This document shows, one piece after another, positions 9,486 through 19,381 of a stretch of DNA of 64,000 nucleotides. A model generated the notes under the pieces. That model was not told the origin of the DNA, made no database searches, and saw only the letters and a list, made by a program, of their open reading frames with translations. Both the position numbers and the translations under genes were made by a program. The stretch's first letter is position 1; every line of letters begins with the position of its first letter. Origin of the DNA: Nitrosospira lacus (GTDB lineage Bacteria > Pseudomonadota > Gammaproteobacteria > Burkholderiales > Nitrosomonadaceae); the NCBI RefSeq assembly GCF_000355765.4, contig NZ_CP021106.3, forward strand, positions 2,885,137 through 2,949,136. Reading direction: 5' to 3'.

Positions 9486-10120
9486 GAAAATTTCTAATTT
9501 TTTCGGTTATGCTGCTTGCCGGATGTGCAATTCCCCGAACCCAAACCTCTACGGCGATATATGACTTCGGGTTGGAGCGTCCATTTACTGCAACCGGTGT
9601 CGCCGATACATCCTCCAGGCAGCCGCGCCTATCAGCAAGTCTGCTGGTGACGTCGGCCTCCCCGGCATGGCTGGATAACCCCACGATCCAATATCGTCTG
9701 GTCTATCACGATCCCGCGCGGTCATATGCCTATGCAAGCAGCCGCTGGGCGGCGGCGCCCGCGAGTCTGCTCACACAGCGGATTAAGGGTCGCATTGCCG
9801 GTGTCAATAATGATGGGGTGATAGGCGCCGGTGATGGTGTGCGGGCGGACTATGCATTGCGTCTTGAACTGGAAGAATTCGCCCAGGTATTCGATACGCC
9901 CCATCAAAGCCGCGCAGTAATCAGATTGCGCGCCAGTCTCCTTGAAGGCGGCACACGCTCGTTGATTGCTCAACGCAGTTTCAGTATCGAGGAGATGGCC
10001 CCTTCACCCAATGCCGCCGGCGCGGTACACGCCTTGACTGAAGCAAGCGACACGTTGGTCGAGCAATTGATTTCTTGGCTTGCCGGCGAGCTCCCGGAAA
10101 AGAAGGAGCCGCCACCTTAA
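9482..10120 (+). CDS. ABC-transport auxiliary lipoprotein (PqiC-like)
   Basis: 212 aa lipoprotein: signal MRKFLIFSVMLLAGCAIP with lipobox LLAGC. The body (YRLVYHDPARSYAYASSRWA, then a LLTQRIKGR stretch) matches the ABC-type transport auxiliary lipoprotein family related to PqiC. Its ATG overlaps the mlaD stop (ATGA at 9482-9485), which indicates translational coupling. The likely role is an outer-membrane partner for the MCE bridge, taking the place that MlaA/MlaC fill in E. coli. No mlaC-like gene is present in the operon. Confidence 0.85.
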   Translation: MRKFLIFSVMLLAGCAIPRTQTSTAIYDFGLERPFTATGVADTSSRQPRLSASLLVTSASPAWLDNPTIQYRLVYHDPARSYAYASSRWAAAPASLLTQRIKGRIAGVNNDGVIGAGDGVRADYALRLELEEFAQVFDTPHQSRAVIRLRASLLEGGTRSLIAQRSFSIEEMAPSPNAAGAVHALTEASDTLVEQLISWLAGELPEKKEPPP

Positions 10121-10121
10121 T

Positions 10122-10225
10122 CCAGAATCCTGCAGTTGCCGCTCATTTTTTTGTTGAGCATCACGACTCGCATAATTTGCTGTCTAACTCAATCTTCGCC
10201 ACCTGGGTAAGGTTTCTGCAGAGTA
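10122..10225. repeat. Dispersed intergenic repeat, copy B
   Basis: The element starts one base after the lipoprotein stop codon with CCAGAATCCTGCAGTTG-CCGCTCATTT and ends near GGTTTCTGCAGAGTAG. Read on the minus strand it has the GGTGGCGAAGAT, GTCGTGATGCT and AAATGAGCG blocks of the family. The remaining sequence up to 10367 (about 140 bp) shows nothing I recognise. Confidence 0.65.
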
Positions 10226-10367
10226 GAGTGCCGAGATCCTGGGGTGCAGGGGGCAAAACGCAACGACATGGAGGGGTTACTCCACAGAGCTGCAACATGG
10301 CCATGTACGCAAAAACCATACACCCCAACCATCCAACCGCCGGTCCAAGTTCAATAATACATCGGCG

Positions 10368-11048
10368 CTATTTATATGCACCAAACACCTTCTGCAACAA
10401 TTTACTATCCTGACCCAGGGGATCGTTACGAATGAGGCGTTCCTCTTCCGCCATCATCAGATACAGACCGTCCAACGTTTTTTGTGTGACGTAGCCTTCG
10501 ATATTTGCATATTTTTCCGCTACCGCACCAAATTTTCCGCCTTTGCGGGCAAAGTCATTGTATCTCTTGGCCAAATCCACTTGACCGGTAGCGTTCTTCA
10601 CTATAGGCAGGAATTCTTGAGCAAGTTCCTCCGAAGTGGTAGCGCGAAAGTACTGGGTAGCCGAATCGTCACCACCGGCAAGAATTTTCTTGGCATTCTC
10701 CACCGGCATCTTCTCCACTGTGTCCACCATCAGCGTCCTGGCTTCGGCTGCTGCCACTTCAGCTACACGATTCATGGACACGATCAAACCATCAACATGC
10801 TTGCCCGCACCTAAAGTTCGCATCACCCCTTCTATTTTTTGTAGCGTGCCAGGTAAGGGAATTTTGACTTTGGGATTCTCAAGAAATCCGTTTGCGACGC
10901 CCACCCTGTCTACCGCCGCGTTGACACCTTGAGTAAGCGCTTGCTTCAGGCCGGCAGCCGCGTCCTCCTCGGATAGCGCGTCGATTTCCGCAGCGAGGGT
11001 AGGCATGGAAACCAGAATCCAGACAAAAAAGATCGTGACGGTACGCAT
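10368..11048 (-). CDS. DUF4197 secreted protein
   Basis: 226 aa from ATG 11048, chosen because GGGAG lies 7 bp upstream and the protein then starts with a signal peptide (MRTVTIFFVWILVSMPTLAA). An upstream in-frame start at 11087 would bury it. The body (GLKQALTQGVNAAVDRVG, FLENPKVKIPLPGTLQKI, DDSATQYFRATTS) is typical of DUF4197, a periplasmic family without known function. It is the last gene of the minus-strand lip cluster, 90 bp after lipA. Confidence 0.85.
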   Translation of the reverse strand: MRTVTIFFVWILVSMPTLAAEIDALSEEDAAAGLKQALTQGVNAAVDRVGVANGFLENPKVKIPLPGTLQKIEGVMRTLGAGKHVDGLIVSMNRVAEVAAAEARTLMVDTVEKMPVENAKKILAGGDDSATQYFRATTSEELAQEFLPIVKNATGQVDLAKRYNDFARKGGKFGAVAEKYANIEGYVTQKTLDGLYLMMAEEERLIRNDPLGQDSKLLQKVFGAYK

Positions 11049-11137
11049 GGTACAACTCCCATTGAGTGCCTTTGATTGATTACCCATGAGAATCCTCGCC
11101 TTTCTATGTTGAGCCGAAACACTCGTTGAATGAATCT

Positions 11138-12082
11138 CTACGCTATACCTGCTTCGTGCGCTTGTTGATCGGCATGATAACTGGAGCGCACCATCGGGCC
11201 ACAGGCAGCGTTGCTATACCCCATTTCGAGCGCCGCACGCTCGAATTCCTTGAATCCTTCCGGTGGCACATAGCGCAGCACGGGTAGATGTCCCATGCTG
11301 GGTTGGAGGTATTGGCCGATTGTGAGCATCTCGACATCATGTTTGCGCAAATCACGCATCACTTCAAGAATTTCCTCGTCAGTTTCTCCCAGACCCAGCA
11401 TTAATCCGGATTTAGTGGGAATTTCCGGGAAACGTGCCTTGAAGTCTTTCAGCAATTTGAGCGAATGCGCATAATCAGCGCCGGGACGGCACTGCTTGTA
11501 GAGGCGTGGCACTGTTTCAAGATTATGATTCAACACGTCAGGAGGGCAGGCGAATAATTTATCCAGCGCTACTTCCAGCCTTCCACGGAAATCCGGTACA
11601 AGAATCTCTATTTTTGTTCGTGGCGAATAGGTGCGGACTTCACGTATGCAGTCCACGAAATGCTGTGCGCCGCCATCACGCAGATCATCGCGATCAACAC
11701 TGGTTATGACGACATACTTTAGCTTCATGGCGGCGATGGATTGAGCCAGGTGCAAGGGTTCCTCGGCATCCGGCGGCGAAGGCTTGCCATGCGCCACATC
11801 GCAGAAAGGACAACGGCGTGTGCAAAGATCACCCAGAATCATGAAGGTGGCGGTGCCTTTGCCAAAACATTCGCCGATATTGGGACAGGATGCTTCTTCG
11901 CATACGGTATGCAATTTCTGCTCCCGCAGAATCCGCTTGACTTCGTGGAATCCCTGACTGTTGGACGAGCGCACCCGGATCCAAGACGGTTTACGCAGCA
12001 ACTCGCTTTGGGTTTGCGGCGCGATTTTGATAGGGTTGCGTGCGGTTTTAGCCGCGCCTTTCTGACGGGTTTCAATGGTCAT
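11138..12082 (-). CDS. lipA: Lipoyl synthase LipA
   Basis: 314 aa. It carries both iron-sulfur motifs of lipoyl synthase: [13 protein letters not shown] for the auxiliary cluster and the radical [11 protein letters not shown] motif. The C-terminal RSSYHAD ends with the conserved RSSY serine. LipA inserts two sulfurs into octanoyl chains on lipoyl domains. lipB lies just upstream on the same strand, so the two steps of lipoate synthesis are adjacent. An N-terminal extension of about 30 residues precedes the conserved core, normal for betaproteobacteria. Confidence 0.97.
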   Translation of the reverse strand: MTIETRQKGAAKTARNPIKIAPQTQSELLRKPSWIRVRSSNSQGFHEVKRILREQKLHTVCEEASCPNIGECFGKGTATFMILGDLCTRRCPFCDVAHGKPSPPDAEEPLHLAQSIAAMKLKYVVITSVDRDDLRDGGAQHFVDCIREVRTYSPRTKIEILVPDFRGRLEVALDKLFACPPDVLNHNLETVPRLYKQCRPGADYAHSLKLLKDFKARFPEIPTKSGLMLGLGETDEEILEVMRDLRKHDVEMLTIGQYLQPSMGHLPVLRYVPPEGFKEFERAALEMGYSNAACGPMVRSSYHADQQAHEAGIA

Positions 12083-12214
12083 GTCAAAATAATCTCATTC
12101 TTCGATAGGGGATACAGCTAAAAATCCGTATTTGGCGAGCGTCAAGCCTTGGAAATTACGCCACCTAGTCTTTCAATCGCAATGCTGGCACGATCAGAAA
12201 TTTCCATCGATCTC

Positions 12215-12889
12215 TCAAATCGTGAGGAGCCTGATTTTTAACTTGTCGGCAAGTTCGCCACTCAGTTTCTCCCATCCGTCGACTACGCCGAGATCCCTGG
12301 TTTGCGTTACCTGCAAGCCCGAATAACCGCAAGGATTGATTGCGGCAAACGGTCTCAGATCCATGTCCACATTGAGAGCCAAGCCATGATAACAATGGCC
12401 GTTTTTTATTTTCAATCCCAACGCCGCGATCTTCGCACCATTCACATACACACCCGGTGCATCCACGCGGCCTTCTGCGCCGATGTGATAATCCCGCAGC
12501 AAGTCTACCACGGCACCCTCCATTCTTCTGACCAGCTCGCGGACACCGAGTTTAAGGCGGCGCATATCGAGCAACAGATACGCGACAATTTGTCCGGGAC
12601 CGTGATACGTAATCTGTCCGCCGCGATCTGTCCGGATCACGATAATGCCGTTGTTATGGAGCAGATGCTCGGGTTTGCCCGCAATGCCCTGTGTGTAAAC
12701 CGGCGGATGTTGCAACAACCAGATTTCATCAGGCGTATTCTCCGTGCGGGATGCGGTGAAATCTTTCATCGCCTGCCAGATGGAAAGATAGTCCGCCAAG
12801 CCGGTATACCTTCGAATTCTCAATTCTGAGCCGGGACTTGGTTCCACGGACCCGGTTCCAGGCATAAGATATCCCTGTTCCAAAAGCAT
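12215..12889 (-). CDS. lipB: Octanoyltransferase LipB
   Basis: 224 aa. Motifs are RGGQITYHGPGQIVAYLLLD, the catalytic Lys in NGAKIAALGLKI and the catalytic Cys in INPCGYSGLQVTQ. LipB moves octanoate from acyl carrier protein to lipoyl domains; LipA then adds sulfur. The first about 20 residues are poorly conserved; starts at 12889 (GTG/ATG region) or the Met at residue 9 are both possible. It lies between ybeD and lipA in the usual order. Confidence 0.94.
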   Translation of the reverse strand: MLLEQGYLMPGTGSVEPSPGSELRIRRYTGLADYLSIWQAMKDFTASRTENTPDEIWLLQHPPVYTQGIAGKPEHLLHNNGIIVIRTDRGGQITYHGPGQIVAYLLLDMRRLKLGVRELVRRMEGAVVDLLRDYHIGAEGRVDAPGVYVNGAKIAALGLKIKNGHCYHGLALNVDMDLRPFAAINPCGYSGLQVTQTRDLGVVDGWEKLSGELADKLKIRLLTI

Positions 12890-12924
12890 ATCCCGAAATT
12901 ACTCAGAGTCCGATCTGGGGATGT

Positions 12925-13293
12925 TCAAAGCGCCATGACCACCATTGGGTGATCGCACAATTCCTGATATAACGCGTCCAGCTGTTCACGGGAAACGGCG
13001 CGAACCGTGCAGGTTAGACTCAGATACCTGTTCTTTCTGCTGAATTTGACCTCCAGGTTTGACTCATCGAAATCCGGAGCGTGACGTTTTACGATCATCA
13101 GTACCGCCCGGGTAAATTCCTGCCCGCCATGCTCCGCCAGGACGGCGGCAATGGAATCATCCGCCGCGGACAGGATGGCATCGCTTTTCTGGGAAACACT
13201 CGGCTTCACTGGTAAACCATCCACGCGCCCCATGATCTTGACAGGAAAATCGCAGGGATATTCGATTAACGAGGGTTGCACGGAACTACTCAT
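12925..13293 (-). CDS. ybeD: DUF493 / YbeD-family protein
   Basis: 122 aa. The C-terminal half (NRYLSLTCTVRAVSREQLDA, LYQELCDHPMVVMAL) matches the small ACT-like YbeD/DUF493 family, and the YPCDFPVKIMGR stretch at the N-terminus is also typical. Family function is not established; genes are nearly always next to lipB, as here (35 bp upstream of lipB). The N-terminal 30 residues or so are longer than E. coli YbeD (87 aa). Confidence 0.88.
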   Translation of the reverse strand: MSSSVQPSLIEYPCDFPVKIMGRVDGLPVKPSVSQKSDAILSAADDSIAAVLAEHGGQEFTRAVLMIVKRHAPDFDESNLEVKFSRKNRYLSLTCTVRAVSREQLDALYQELCDHPMVVMAL

Positions 13294-13304
13294 AGCGGAG
13301 AACG

Positions 13305-14177
13305 CTAGTGGCTCCCTTGGAATGTTGAAGTACCGCCCCGCATTACGGTGCTCTTGTAATTCTGATAGAGCTGGTGCAGCAGGGCAAACATCGCTCCCGG
13401 TCTACCCTCGCCCACTGGTTTGCCATCGAGACGGGTAATGGGCATGATTTCTTTGGTTGACGATGTCAGCAGGATTTCCTGGGCAGTACGCACTTCGTAC
13501 TCGGACACCTCTCTCACTTCGTACGGGATTTCATTGGCGGCCGCAAGTTCAAGCACGACATCATAGGTGATTCCGGGCAGCATCAAATGATTTTTTGGCG
13601 GCGCCAGCAGCACCCCGTCTTTTATCACAAAAATATTGCTGGCCGCACCCTCAGTCATAAAGCCTTCCCGCAGCAGCACTGTTTCGATCGCGCCCGCGTC
13701 AATCGCCATTTGTCGCAATAGCACATTGGGTAACAACGAAATTGCCTTGATATCGCAGCGTAGCCATCTGTTGTCGCTGGCTGTGATAGCGGCAACACCG
13801 GTAGCGAGCAACTCTCCCGGCGGTGTCAGCAGCGGGTTGCTCATGATGAATACCGTAGGCATGACGCCCTTTGGAAAAGCATGATCGCGTTTGGCCACAC
13901 CACGAGTAACATGCAAGTATAGATATTGATCATCACTCTCATTGCTGGCGATGATTTGTTCCAATAAATTACTCCATTCCTTGTCGGAATGTGGGTTTGC
14001 CAGGCGAATCCCGTCAAGGCTGTGCTGCAACCGGAGCAGGTGCTCGGCCAGACGAAAGGGCTTGCGGGAATACACAGGGATCACTTCATACACGCCGTCA
14101 CCAAAAATGAAGCCCCTATCCAGCACCGGGATGCGGGCTTCCTCGATAGGCATGAAATCACCGTTGAGATAAATCAT
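13305..14177 (-). CDS. dat: D-amino-acid / branched-chain aminotransferase, class IV
   Basis: 290 aa from ATG 14177, chosen because AAGGAT lies upstream and family homology begins there (MIYLNGDFMPIEEARIPVLD, RGFIFGDGVYEVIP). It shows the PLP lysine in RCDIKAISLLPNVLLRQ and EGAASNIFVI. These features fit D-amino-acid transaminase. Together with the neighbouring D-Ala-D-Ala carboxypeptidase it suggests D-amino-acid supply to, or recycling from, the cell wall. A branched-chain specificity cannot be excluded by eye. Confidence 0.87.
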   Translation of the reverse strand: MIYLNGDFMPIEEARIPVLDRGFIFGDGVYEVIPVYSRKPFRLAEHLLRLQHSLDGIRLANPHSDKEWSNLLEQIIASNESDDQYLYLHVTRGVAKRDHAFPKGVMPTVFIMSNPLLTPPGELLATGVAAITASDNRWLRCDIKAISLLPNVLLRQMAIDAGAIETVLLREGFMTEGAASNIFVIKDGVLLAPPKNHLMLPGITYDVVLELAAANEIPYEVREVSEYEVRTAQEILLTSSTKEIMPITRLDGKPVGEGRPGAMFALLHQLYQNYKSTVMRGGTSTFQGSH

Positions 14178-14229
14178 GATGATCCTTGTAAATAAAATCG
14201 GTAATGAAATGCATACGCACAGATTCGTG

Positions 14230-15372
14230 CTAATTGAATAATAGCTGCACGCTGTCCCAGGCGCGGCCAAAAAAATTTGCCGCACTCACGGTTTCCAATG
14301 CCACCAGTGGATGTTCCGCCATAGGCTTGCCATTGAGTGTGAATTTCACCATCCCTACTTTCTGTCCCGCACTGATGGGAGCAATCAAAGGCTGCTTATA
14401 TTCCATCCTGGCTTTCAGTTTATCGGCCTGGCCCTTCGGGAGCGAGAAATAAACATCATAACCAAACCCTGTCTTAAGACTATTCTGTGCACCCTTCCAC
14501 AGCTGGATGGCTGTTACTTCACGTTCTTTTTGATAAAGGTGAACGGTATCGTAAAACTGGAAGCCGTAGTTCAACAGGCGCTGACTTTCCATGGTACGCA
14601 TGTTATCGGAGGCGGTTCCCATCACTATGGAAATCAATCGCCTGTCGCCGCGTTTGGCAGAGGTAATGAGGCAATAGCCGGCGGCTTCGGTATGGCCTGT
14701 CTTGAGGCCGTCGACGTTAGGGTCGAGCCATAGCAGGCGATTGCGATTGGGCTGTGTGATCTTGTTGTACGTATACTCCCGCAACGAATAAAGCGGGTAG
14801 TATTCCGGAAAATCACGGATCATGGCCGCCGCCAGCAAGGCAAGATCTTGAACGGTGGTGTAATGATCAGGATGCGTCAGCCCGGTGGAATTGGCAAAGC
14901 GCGTGTTCTTCATGCCCAGACGCGCCGCCTCCTTGTTCATCATTTGCACGAAAGCACTCTCTGAACCGGCAACAGCTTCCGCCAGTGCTATGCAGGCATC
15001 ATTACCTGACTGCACGATCATGCCGCGCATTAATTCGTCAACCGTTACCGACCGGTTGGGCTCAATGAACATGCGCGAACCTTGCGCGCGCCAGGCGCGG
15101 TCGGATACCGGCACGGCTTGCGTCAACGTGATGCGCTTCTGCTGGAGGGCTGAAAAGACGACATGCGCTGTCATCAGCTTGGTGAGCGACGCGGGTTCCA
15201 CGCGTTCACGCACATTCAGGCCGGCTAAAGTCTGCCCGCTCTGAAAGTCGGTGAGAATATAGGATTTGGCGGCTACCGATAAAGAGGGTGGCGGCACCAC
15301 GTCATACTTGGTTTGCTGGGCGGCCACGGGAAGCGCTACAAAGCACAGCAGTAACGAGAATAAGCGTTTCAT
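14230..15372 (-). CDS. dacA: D-alanyl-D-alanine carboxypeptidase (PBP5/6 type)
   Basis: 380 aa. Signal peptide MKRLFSLLLCFVALPVAAQQ, then the three penicillin-binding motifs: SLTK (nucleophile Ser), SGN (QSGNDACIALAE) and KTG (DGLKTGHTEAAGYC). A C-terminal beta domain and an amphipathic tail (FFGRAWDSVQLLFN) should hold it to the outer face of the inner membrane. It trims the terminal D-Ala of peptidoglycan stem peptides. ATG 15372 is the first ATG; a TTG four codons upstream is less likely. The exact paralogue name (dacA/dacC) is not certain. Confidence 0.93.
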   Translation of the reverse strand: MKRLFSLLLCFVALPVAAQQTKYDVVPPPSLSVAAKSYILTDFQSGQTLAGLNVRERVEPASLTKLMTAHVVFSALQQKRITLTQAVPVSDRAWRAQGSRMFIEPNRSVTVDELMRGMIVQSGNDACIALAEAVAGSESAFVQMMNKEAARLGMKNTRFANSTGLTHPDHYTTVQDLALLAAAMIRDFPEYYPLYSLREYTYNKITQPNRNRLLWLDPNVDGLKTGHTEAAGYCLITSAKRGDRRLISIVMGTASDNMRTMESQRLLNYGFQFYDTVHLYQKEREVTAIQLWKGAQNSLKTGFGYDVYFSLPKGQADKLKARMEYKQPLIAPISAGQKVGMVKFTLNGKPMAEHPLVALETVSAANFFGRAWDSVQLLFN

Positions 15373-15442
15373 GGCAAACTGCAAAAAACGTTATTATATC
15401 CCAGCCACGTGGAACACGTACCGGCCGAAACAGCTATCTGCG

Positions 15443-15718
15443 TTATCGTTTGCCACGGCACACGCCAAACCCGTCATTCCAGCCCATTCGATACTGACTC
15501 TCGGCGGAGAAACGGCGTTCGTCCTTGAATCCGTAGGAAGTTTTCTTGGCGGTTTCGCAACCATCGATATAACCGTCCTTGAAGGCGGGCGAATAGCCGG
15601 TAAGATTATAGGCGGGCCGGGTGCTTGGCGGCAACGGGCCGGAAGCACGCTGCCCTTGTCCCGTCGCCGCGCAGCCCATCATTGTAAAAACCAAAAAGAT
15701 TGCCGCGGTTAAACGCAT
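15443..15718 (-). CDS. Small hypothetical lipoprotein
   Basis: 91 aa from ATG 15718, with GAGGGGG just upstream. The N-terminus is a lipoprotein signal (MRLTAAIFLVFTMMGCAATG, lipobox MMGC). The mature part is short and aromatic (GYSPAFKDGYIDGCETAKKT, QYRMGWNDGFGVC) with two further cysteines that could form a disulfide. I do not know a function. Placement between the DUF853 ATPase and the dac gene suggests co-transcription. Confidence 0.75.
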   Translation of the reverse strand: MRLTAAIFLVFTMMGCAATGQGQRASGPLPPSTRPAYNLTGYSPAFKDGYIDGCETAKKTSYGFKDERRFSAESQYRMGWNDGFGVCRGKR

Positions 15719-15831
15719 CACCCCCTCCCCCGCCTGTCCAGAATTCGCTTGCGGTTTACCATAATAAGCCACCAACCGGTCCATCTCAATCAAAGGTGTC
15801 CGTGAAACAGGTTATTGCTTGTTGAAGCCGG

Positions 15832-17355
15832 TCAACGCCGGCGCCCACTGCCGAAGATGCCCCCTAAAACCCCCCGGAAGATCTCGCGGCCAACCTGCGA
15901 GCCGATCGAACGCGCCGCGCTTTTGGCTGCCGCATCGAGAATACCTGGATGATGCCCCCCGCGAGGACCGGTTTTGCCGAGAAGCATGCCGCCCAGCATG
16001 TCCATCATGCCGCCACCCTGCGTAGTCTGTGTTTCGCTACTTGCCTGTTGCGCCGCTTCACTCCCGGTATCCTGCCTGGTTACGGTGCGGCTTTTGATTA
16101 TTTCATAAGCCGATTCGCGATCCACTATCTGTTCGTAATGTCCGAAAATAACAGATGACTTGATGATGGCCGCGCGTTCCGTATCGGTAAGCGGGCCTAT
16201 TCGCGAGGCCGGCGGGTAAATGAATGCCCGTTCCACAATACAGGGGCGGCCCTTCTCATCCAATAACGATACAAGTGCCTCGCCAACCGAGAGTTCTGTA
16301 ATGGCCTTCTCGGTGTCGAACTCAGGATTGGCGCGCATGGTTTGCGCCGCCGACCTGACCGCTTTCTGGTCACGCGGCGTAAATGCGCGCAAAGCATGTT
16401 GTACACGATTGCCAAGCTGACCCAAAACACTCTCGGGAACATCAAGCGGATTCTGTGTCACAAAATACACCCCGACCCCTTTGGAGCGTATCAATCGCAC
16501 TACTTGCTCGATTTTCTCCAGCAGTGGACGGGGCGCTTCGTTGAATAGCAGATGGGCTTCATCAAAAAAGAACACCAGTTTTGGCTTCTCGGGATCGCCA
16601 ATTTCCGGCAGGTGCTCGAATAGTTCGGACAATATCCACAGCAGGAATGTCGAGTATAGCTTTGGTGAATTCATGAGCTTGTCAGCGGCAAGAATATTGA
16701 TCATTCCTCGGCCCTGACTATCAGTCTGCATCAAATCGCTGATGTCGAGCATCGATTCGCCGAAGAAGTAACTGCCTCCCTGCTGCTCGATTTCAAGCAG
16801 CGAGCGCTGGATCGCGCCGATCGAGGCAGCGGAGATGTTGCCATACTCAACGGTTAAATTCTTGGCGTTGTCGCCGACAAACTGCAACATCGCGCGGAGA
16901 TCTTTCATATCAAGCAGCAAGAGGCCGTTATCGTCCGCGATCCGGAATACCAGTGCCAGCACACCCTGTTGCGTGTCGTTCAGATTGAAGAGCCGCCCGA
17001 GCAGCAATGGCCCCATATCAGATATTGTTGCGCGTACCGGATGTCCGGATTTTCCGTATATATCCCAGAAGGTGACCGGACACGCCGTCCACCGCGGCTC
17101 GTCGAGTTTGAGTTGCGCCAACCGCTCCCCCATTTTCGGGGAACTCTTGCCCGGAGCGGCGAGCCCCGACAAGTCGCCCTTGATATCTGCCAGAAATACC
17201 GGCACACCGATTGAGGAGAATTGTTCAGCCAATACCTGTAGCGTAACGGTCTTGCCGGTACCGGTCGCACCGGTGATGAGTCCATGTCGATTGGCAAGAC
17301 CGGGCAGCAATCCGATTGGATGACCGGAAGTTGCGATCAATAATGGTTCTGACAT
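15832..17355 (-). CDS. DUF853 / HerA-like P-loop ATPase (YjgR family)
   Basis: 507 aa. Walker [11 protein letters not shown] at about residue 30, Walker [14 protein letters not shown] near 270, then a conserved [20 protein letters not shown] motif. These identify the DUF853 (YjgR) family of HerA/FtsK-like ATPases. E. coli YjgR has no firm role; DNA-processing functions are guessed from HerA. The C-terminus is Gly/Gln-rich ([20 protein letters not shown]) and ends in a basic GSGRRR. Length is normal. Confidence 0.9.
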   Translation of the reverse strand: MSEPLLIATSGHPIGLLPGLANRHGLITGATGTGKTVTLQVLAEQFSSIGVPVFLADIKGDLSGLAAPGKSSPKMGERLAQLKLDEPRWTACPVTFWDIYGKSGHPVRATISDMGPLLLGRLFNLNDTQQGVLALVFRIADDNGLLLLDMKDLRAMLQFVGDNAKNLTVEYGNISAASIGAIQRSLLEIEQQGGSYFFGESMLDISDLMQTDSQGRGMINILAADKLMNSPKLYSTFLLWILSELFEHLPEIGDPEKPKLVFFFDEAHLLFNEAPRPLLEKIEQVVRLIRSKGVGVYFVTQNPLDVPESVLGQLGNRVQHALRAFTPRDQKAVRSAAQTMRANPEFDTEKAITELSVGEALVSLLDEKGRPCIVERAFIYPPASRIGPLTDTERAAIIKSSVIFGHYEQIVDRESAYEIIKSRTVTRQDTGSEAAQQASSETQTTQGGGMMDMLGGMLLGKTGPRGGHHPGILDAAAKSAARSIGSQVGREIFRGVLGGIFGSGRRR

Positions 17356-17545
17356 AAAAATTCCATAGGTCGGGGAGGTTAATGAAGCTTCATAATCACG
17401 TCGGTATGGCTGGGTTGACCGAATTCATTCGAATTCACCATCCAGATGAAGGCCGTGGAATATAAAAATTATTTAAAATCAAATCGTTAAACGGATAAAT
17501 AAGCGGTTAACCACCGGATTCAGATCTAATACTTTACTTCCTCCT
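17356..17545. other. Gap between DUF853 and CbiB-like genes
   Basis: 190 bp, AT-rich around 17455-17530. It probably holds the promoter for the DUF853 gene. No clear hairpin or family repeat is visible. Confidence 0.3.
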
Positions 17546-18469
17546 TCACCCTGCCCAGCTCGCAATCTCCAGCAAGAGGAGCAGCAGAAGCCACAGCACC
17601 AGCGTACGCCAGATCAGGCCGACGGTACTTTGCAGAAAGTCCATGTCGGCATCCTCGCCCACGCCTAATTCCGGGCGATGGTACTGCCCGTCGGGCTCAC
17701 GCAGCGAATCTCCCAGGCGAACTCCCAATGCACCGGCGCCGCTGGCGAGAATAATGCCTTCGGCATGATCCATCCACGAAGCGGCTTGTGCGCGCCAGCA
17801 ATACACTGCATCCTCAAAATTACCGGCAATCGCGAAACTCACGGCGGTTGACCTTGCCGGTATCCAGTCTATGACCTCGAACGCTTTGGCCGCAAAATGG
17901 CCAAATGCATCCGGTGCTTGCTCCGCCTGGTTTGCCCAACGCTCACTCAATAATTCCGCGAGACGATACAGCACGGGGCCCAGTGGCCCCGGCAGAACAA
18001 CAAAGCAGATGATTATAGCGAAGACATAACGATGCGAATGAATCAATCCCAATTCGATGGTATTCCGTGCAATTTCCGCGCTGCCGGATTCATCTGCCGG
18101 TACACCGCGCCATTCCCTCAATAACCTGCGGGCCATAAGTAGATCCCCATTCCTGAGCGCATCCTTGATCGCAGCGAACGAGTCACTGAAATAGCGAAAT
18201 CCCATGGTGAGATAAAGTATAACCACGTTCCATGCCCACCCTAGCAACGGGCTGAGGTTATATAAAAGATAATAGATCCACCCAGTGAATATCAGCACCG
18301 GAACCACTGCGACGATCCAGGCGGCAACGCCATGACGGCGCACACCGGTGTTGAAGTAGCGCTCCAGCGCATCGGCATAGGAGAGAAACAGCAAAATGAT
18401 GCGGTTTCGATCCCCGCTGGGACGCCATTGTTCCAGCAGGAGAGCAAAAATGAGCGAAAATAAGGTCAT
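17546..18469 (-). CDS. CobD/CbiB-like integral membrane protein
   Basis: 307 aa with about five hydrophobic segments, including a strong C-terminal one (RTLVLWLLLLLLLEIASW). The start (LIFALLLEQWRPSGDRNRII) and the DWIPARSTAVSFAIAGNFEDA stretch match the CobD/CbiB superfamily. In cobalamin synthesis CbiB attaches aminopropanol. This shorter, betaproteobacterial type is also related to AmpE and occurs without other cobalamin genes, as here, so its real substrate is open. It lies 25 bp after sucD on the same strand. Confidence 0.78.
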   Translation of the reverse strand: MTLFSLIFALLLEQWRPSGDRNRIILLFLSYADALERYFNTGVRRHGVAAWIVAVVPVLIFTGWIYYLLYNLSPLLGWAWNVVILYLTMGFRYFSDSFAAIKDALRNGDLLMARRLLREWRGVPADESGSAEIARNTIELGLIHSHRYVFAIIICFVVLPGPLGPVLYRLAELLSERWANQAEQAPDAFGHFAAKAFEVIDWIPARSTAVSFAIAGNFEDAVYCWRAQAASWMDHAEGIILASGAGALGVRLGDSLREPDGQYHRPELGVGEDADMDFLQSTVGLIWRTLVLWLLLLLLLEIASWAG

Positions 18470-18494
18470 TGCAAAAGGACCATGTTTATCTTTT

Positions 18495-19379
18495 TCATCC
18501 CGATTTTAACAATAATTTCAGCAGCTTGCCCATTTCCGCCGGATTGCGGGTCGTCCTGATCCCGCACGCTTCCAGTACAGCGAGTTTTTCCTGCGCCGTG
18601 CCCTTGCCGCCAGAGATGACGGCTCCCGCGTGTCCCATGCGCCTGCCCGGCGGCGCGGTGACACCTGCGATGAAACCCGCCACCGGCTTCTTCATATTGT
18701 CCCTGACCCAACGGGCGCAATCCTCCTCATCGGAACCCCCGATCTCACCCACCATTAAAACCGCATCCGTTTCATCATCGTCGTTGAATAGCTTCATTAC
18801 GTCCAGGTGCTTCAATCCGTTCACCGGATCACCGCCAATGCCGATACAGGTGGATTGTCCCAGTCCCTGCTCCATCAATTGAGCCACCGCTTCATACGTC
18901 AGTGTGCCGGAGCGCGACACCACGCCGATACGTCCCTTCTTATGAATGTAACCCGGCATGATACCGATCTTGATTTCGCCGGGTGTAATGATGCCGGGAC
19001 AATTGGGGCCGATCAACCGGGTTTTTCGCCCTTGCATCCTGTAGCAGGTGCGCAGCATGTCGCGAACCGGAATGCCTTCGGTAATACAAACCACTAGATC
19101 CAGTTCCGCATCCACCGCTTCGTCAATCGCGGCGGCGGCAAATGGCGGCGGCACATAGATCACCGAGACGGTTGCGCCGGTCGCCTGTTTCGCTTCCCTC
19201 ACGGTGGCGTAAACCGGGATACCCTCGAAATCCTCACCCGCTTTCTTAGGATTCACCCCGGCGACAAAGCAGTTCTTTCCGTCGGCGTAATCGCGGCACA
19301 TGCGGGTGTGGAATTGCCCGGTCTTGCCTGTAATGCCCTGCGTCATGACCCGGGTGTTCCGGTTAATCAGGATCGCCAT
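18495..19379 (-). CDS. sucD: Succinyl-CoA synthetase alpha subunit
   Basis: 294 aa, normal length. CoA-binding domain at the N-terminus ([20 protein letters not shown]), conserved [13 protein letters not shown], and the phospho-histidine loop ([17 protein letters not shown]). With SucC it makes ATP or GTP from succinyl-CoA in the TCA cycle. The start codon follows the sucC stop by 2 bp, so the subunits are translationally linked. Confidence 0.96.
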   Translation of the reverse strand: MAILINRNTRVMTQGITGKTGQFHTRMCRDYADGKNCFVAGVNPKKAGEDFEGIPVYATVREAKQATGATVSVIYVPPPFAAAAIDEAVDAELDLVVCITEGIPVRDMLRTCYRMQGRKTRLIGPNCPGIITPGEIKIGIMPGYIHKKGRIGVVSRSGTLTYEAVAQLMEQGLGQSTCIGIGGDPVNGLKHLDVMKLFNDDDETDAVLMVGEIGGSDEEDCARWVRDNMKKPVAGFIAGVTAPPGRRMGHAGAVISGGKGTAQEKLAVLEACGIRTTRNPAEMGKLLKLLLKSG

Positions 19380-19381
19380 GA

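Noticed and set aside
10226-10367. Possible small gene after copy B of the repeat
   Set aside because: Short frames there have no ribosome site and no protein-like composition.
12302-12829. Plus-strand frame opposite lipB
   Set aside because: No known domain and entirely antisense to lipB.
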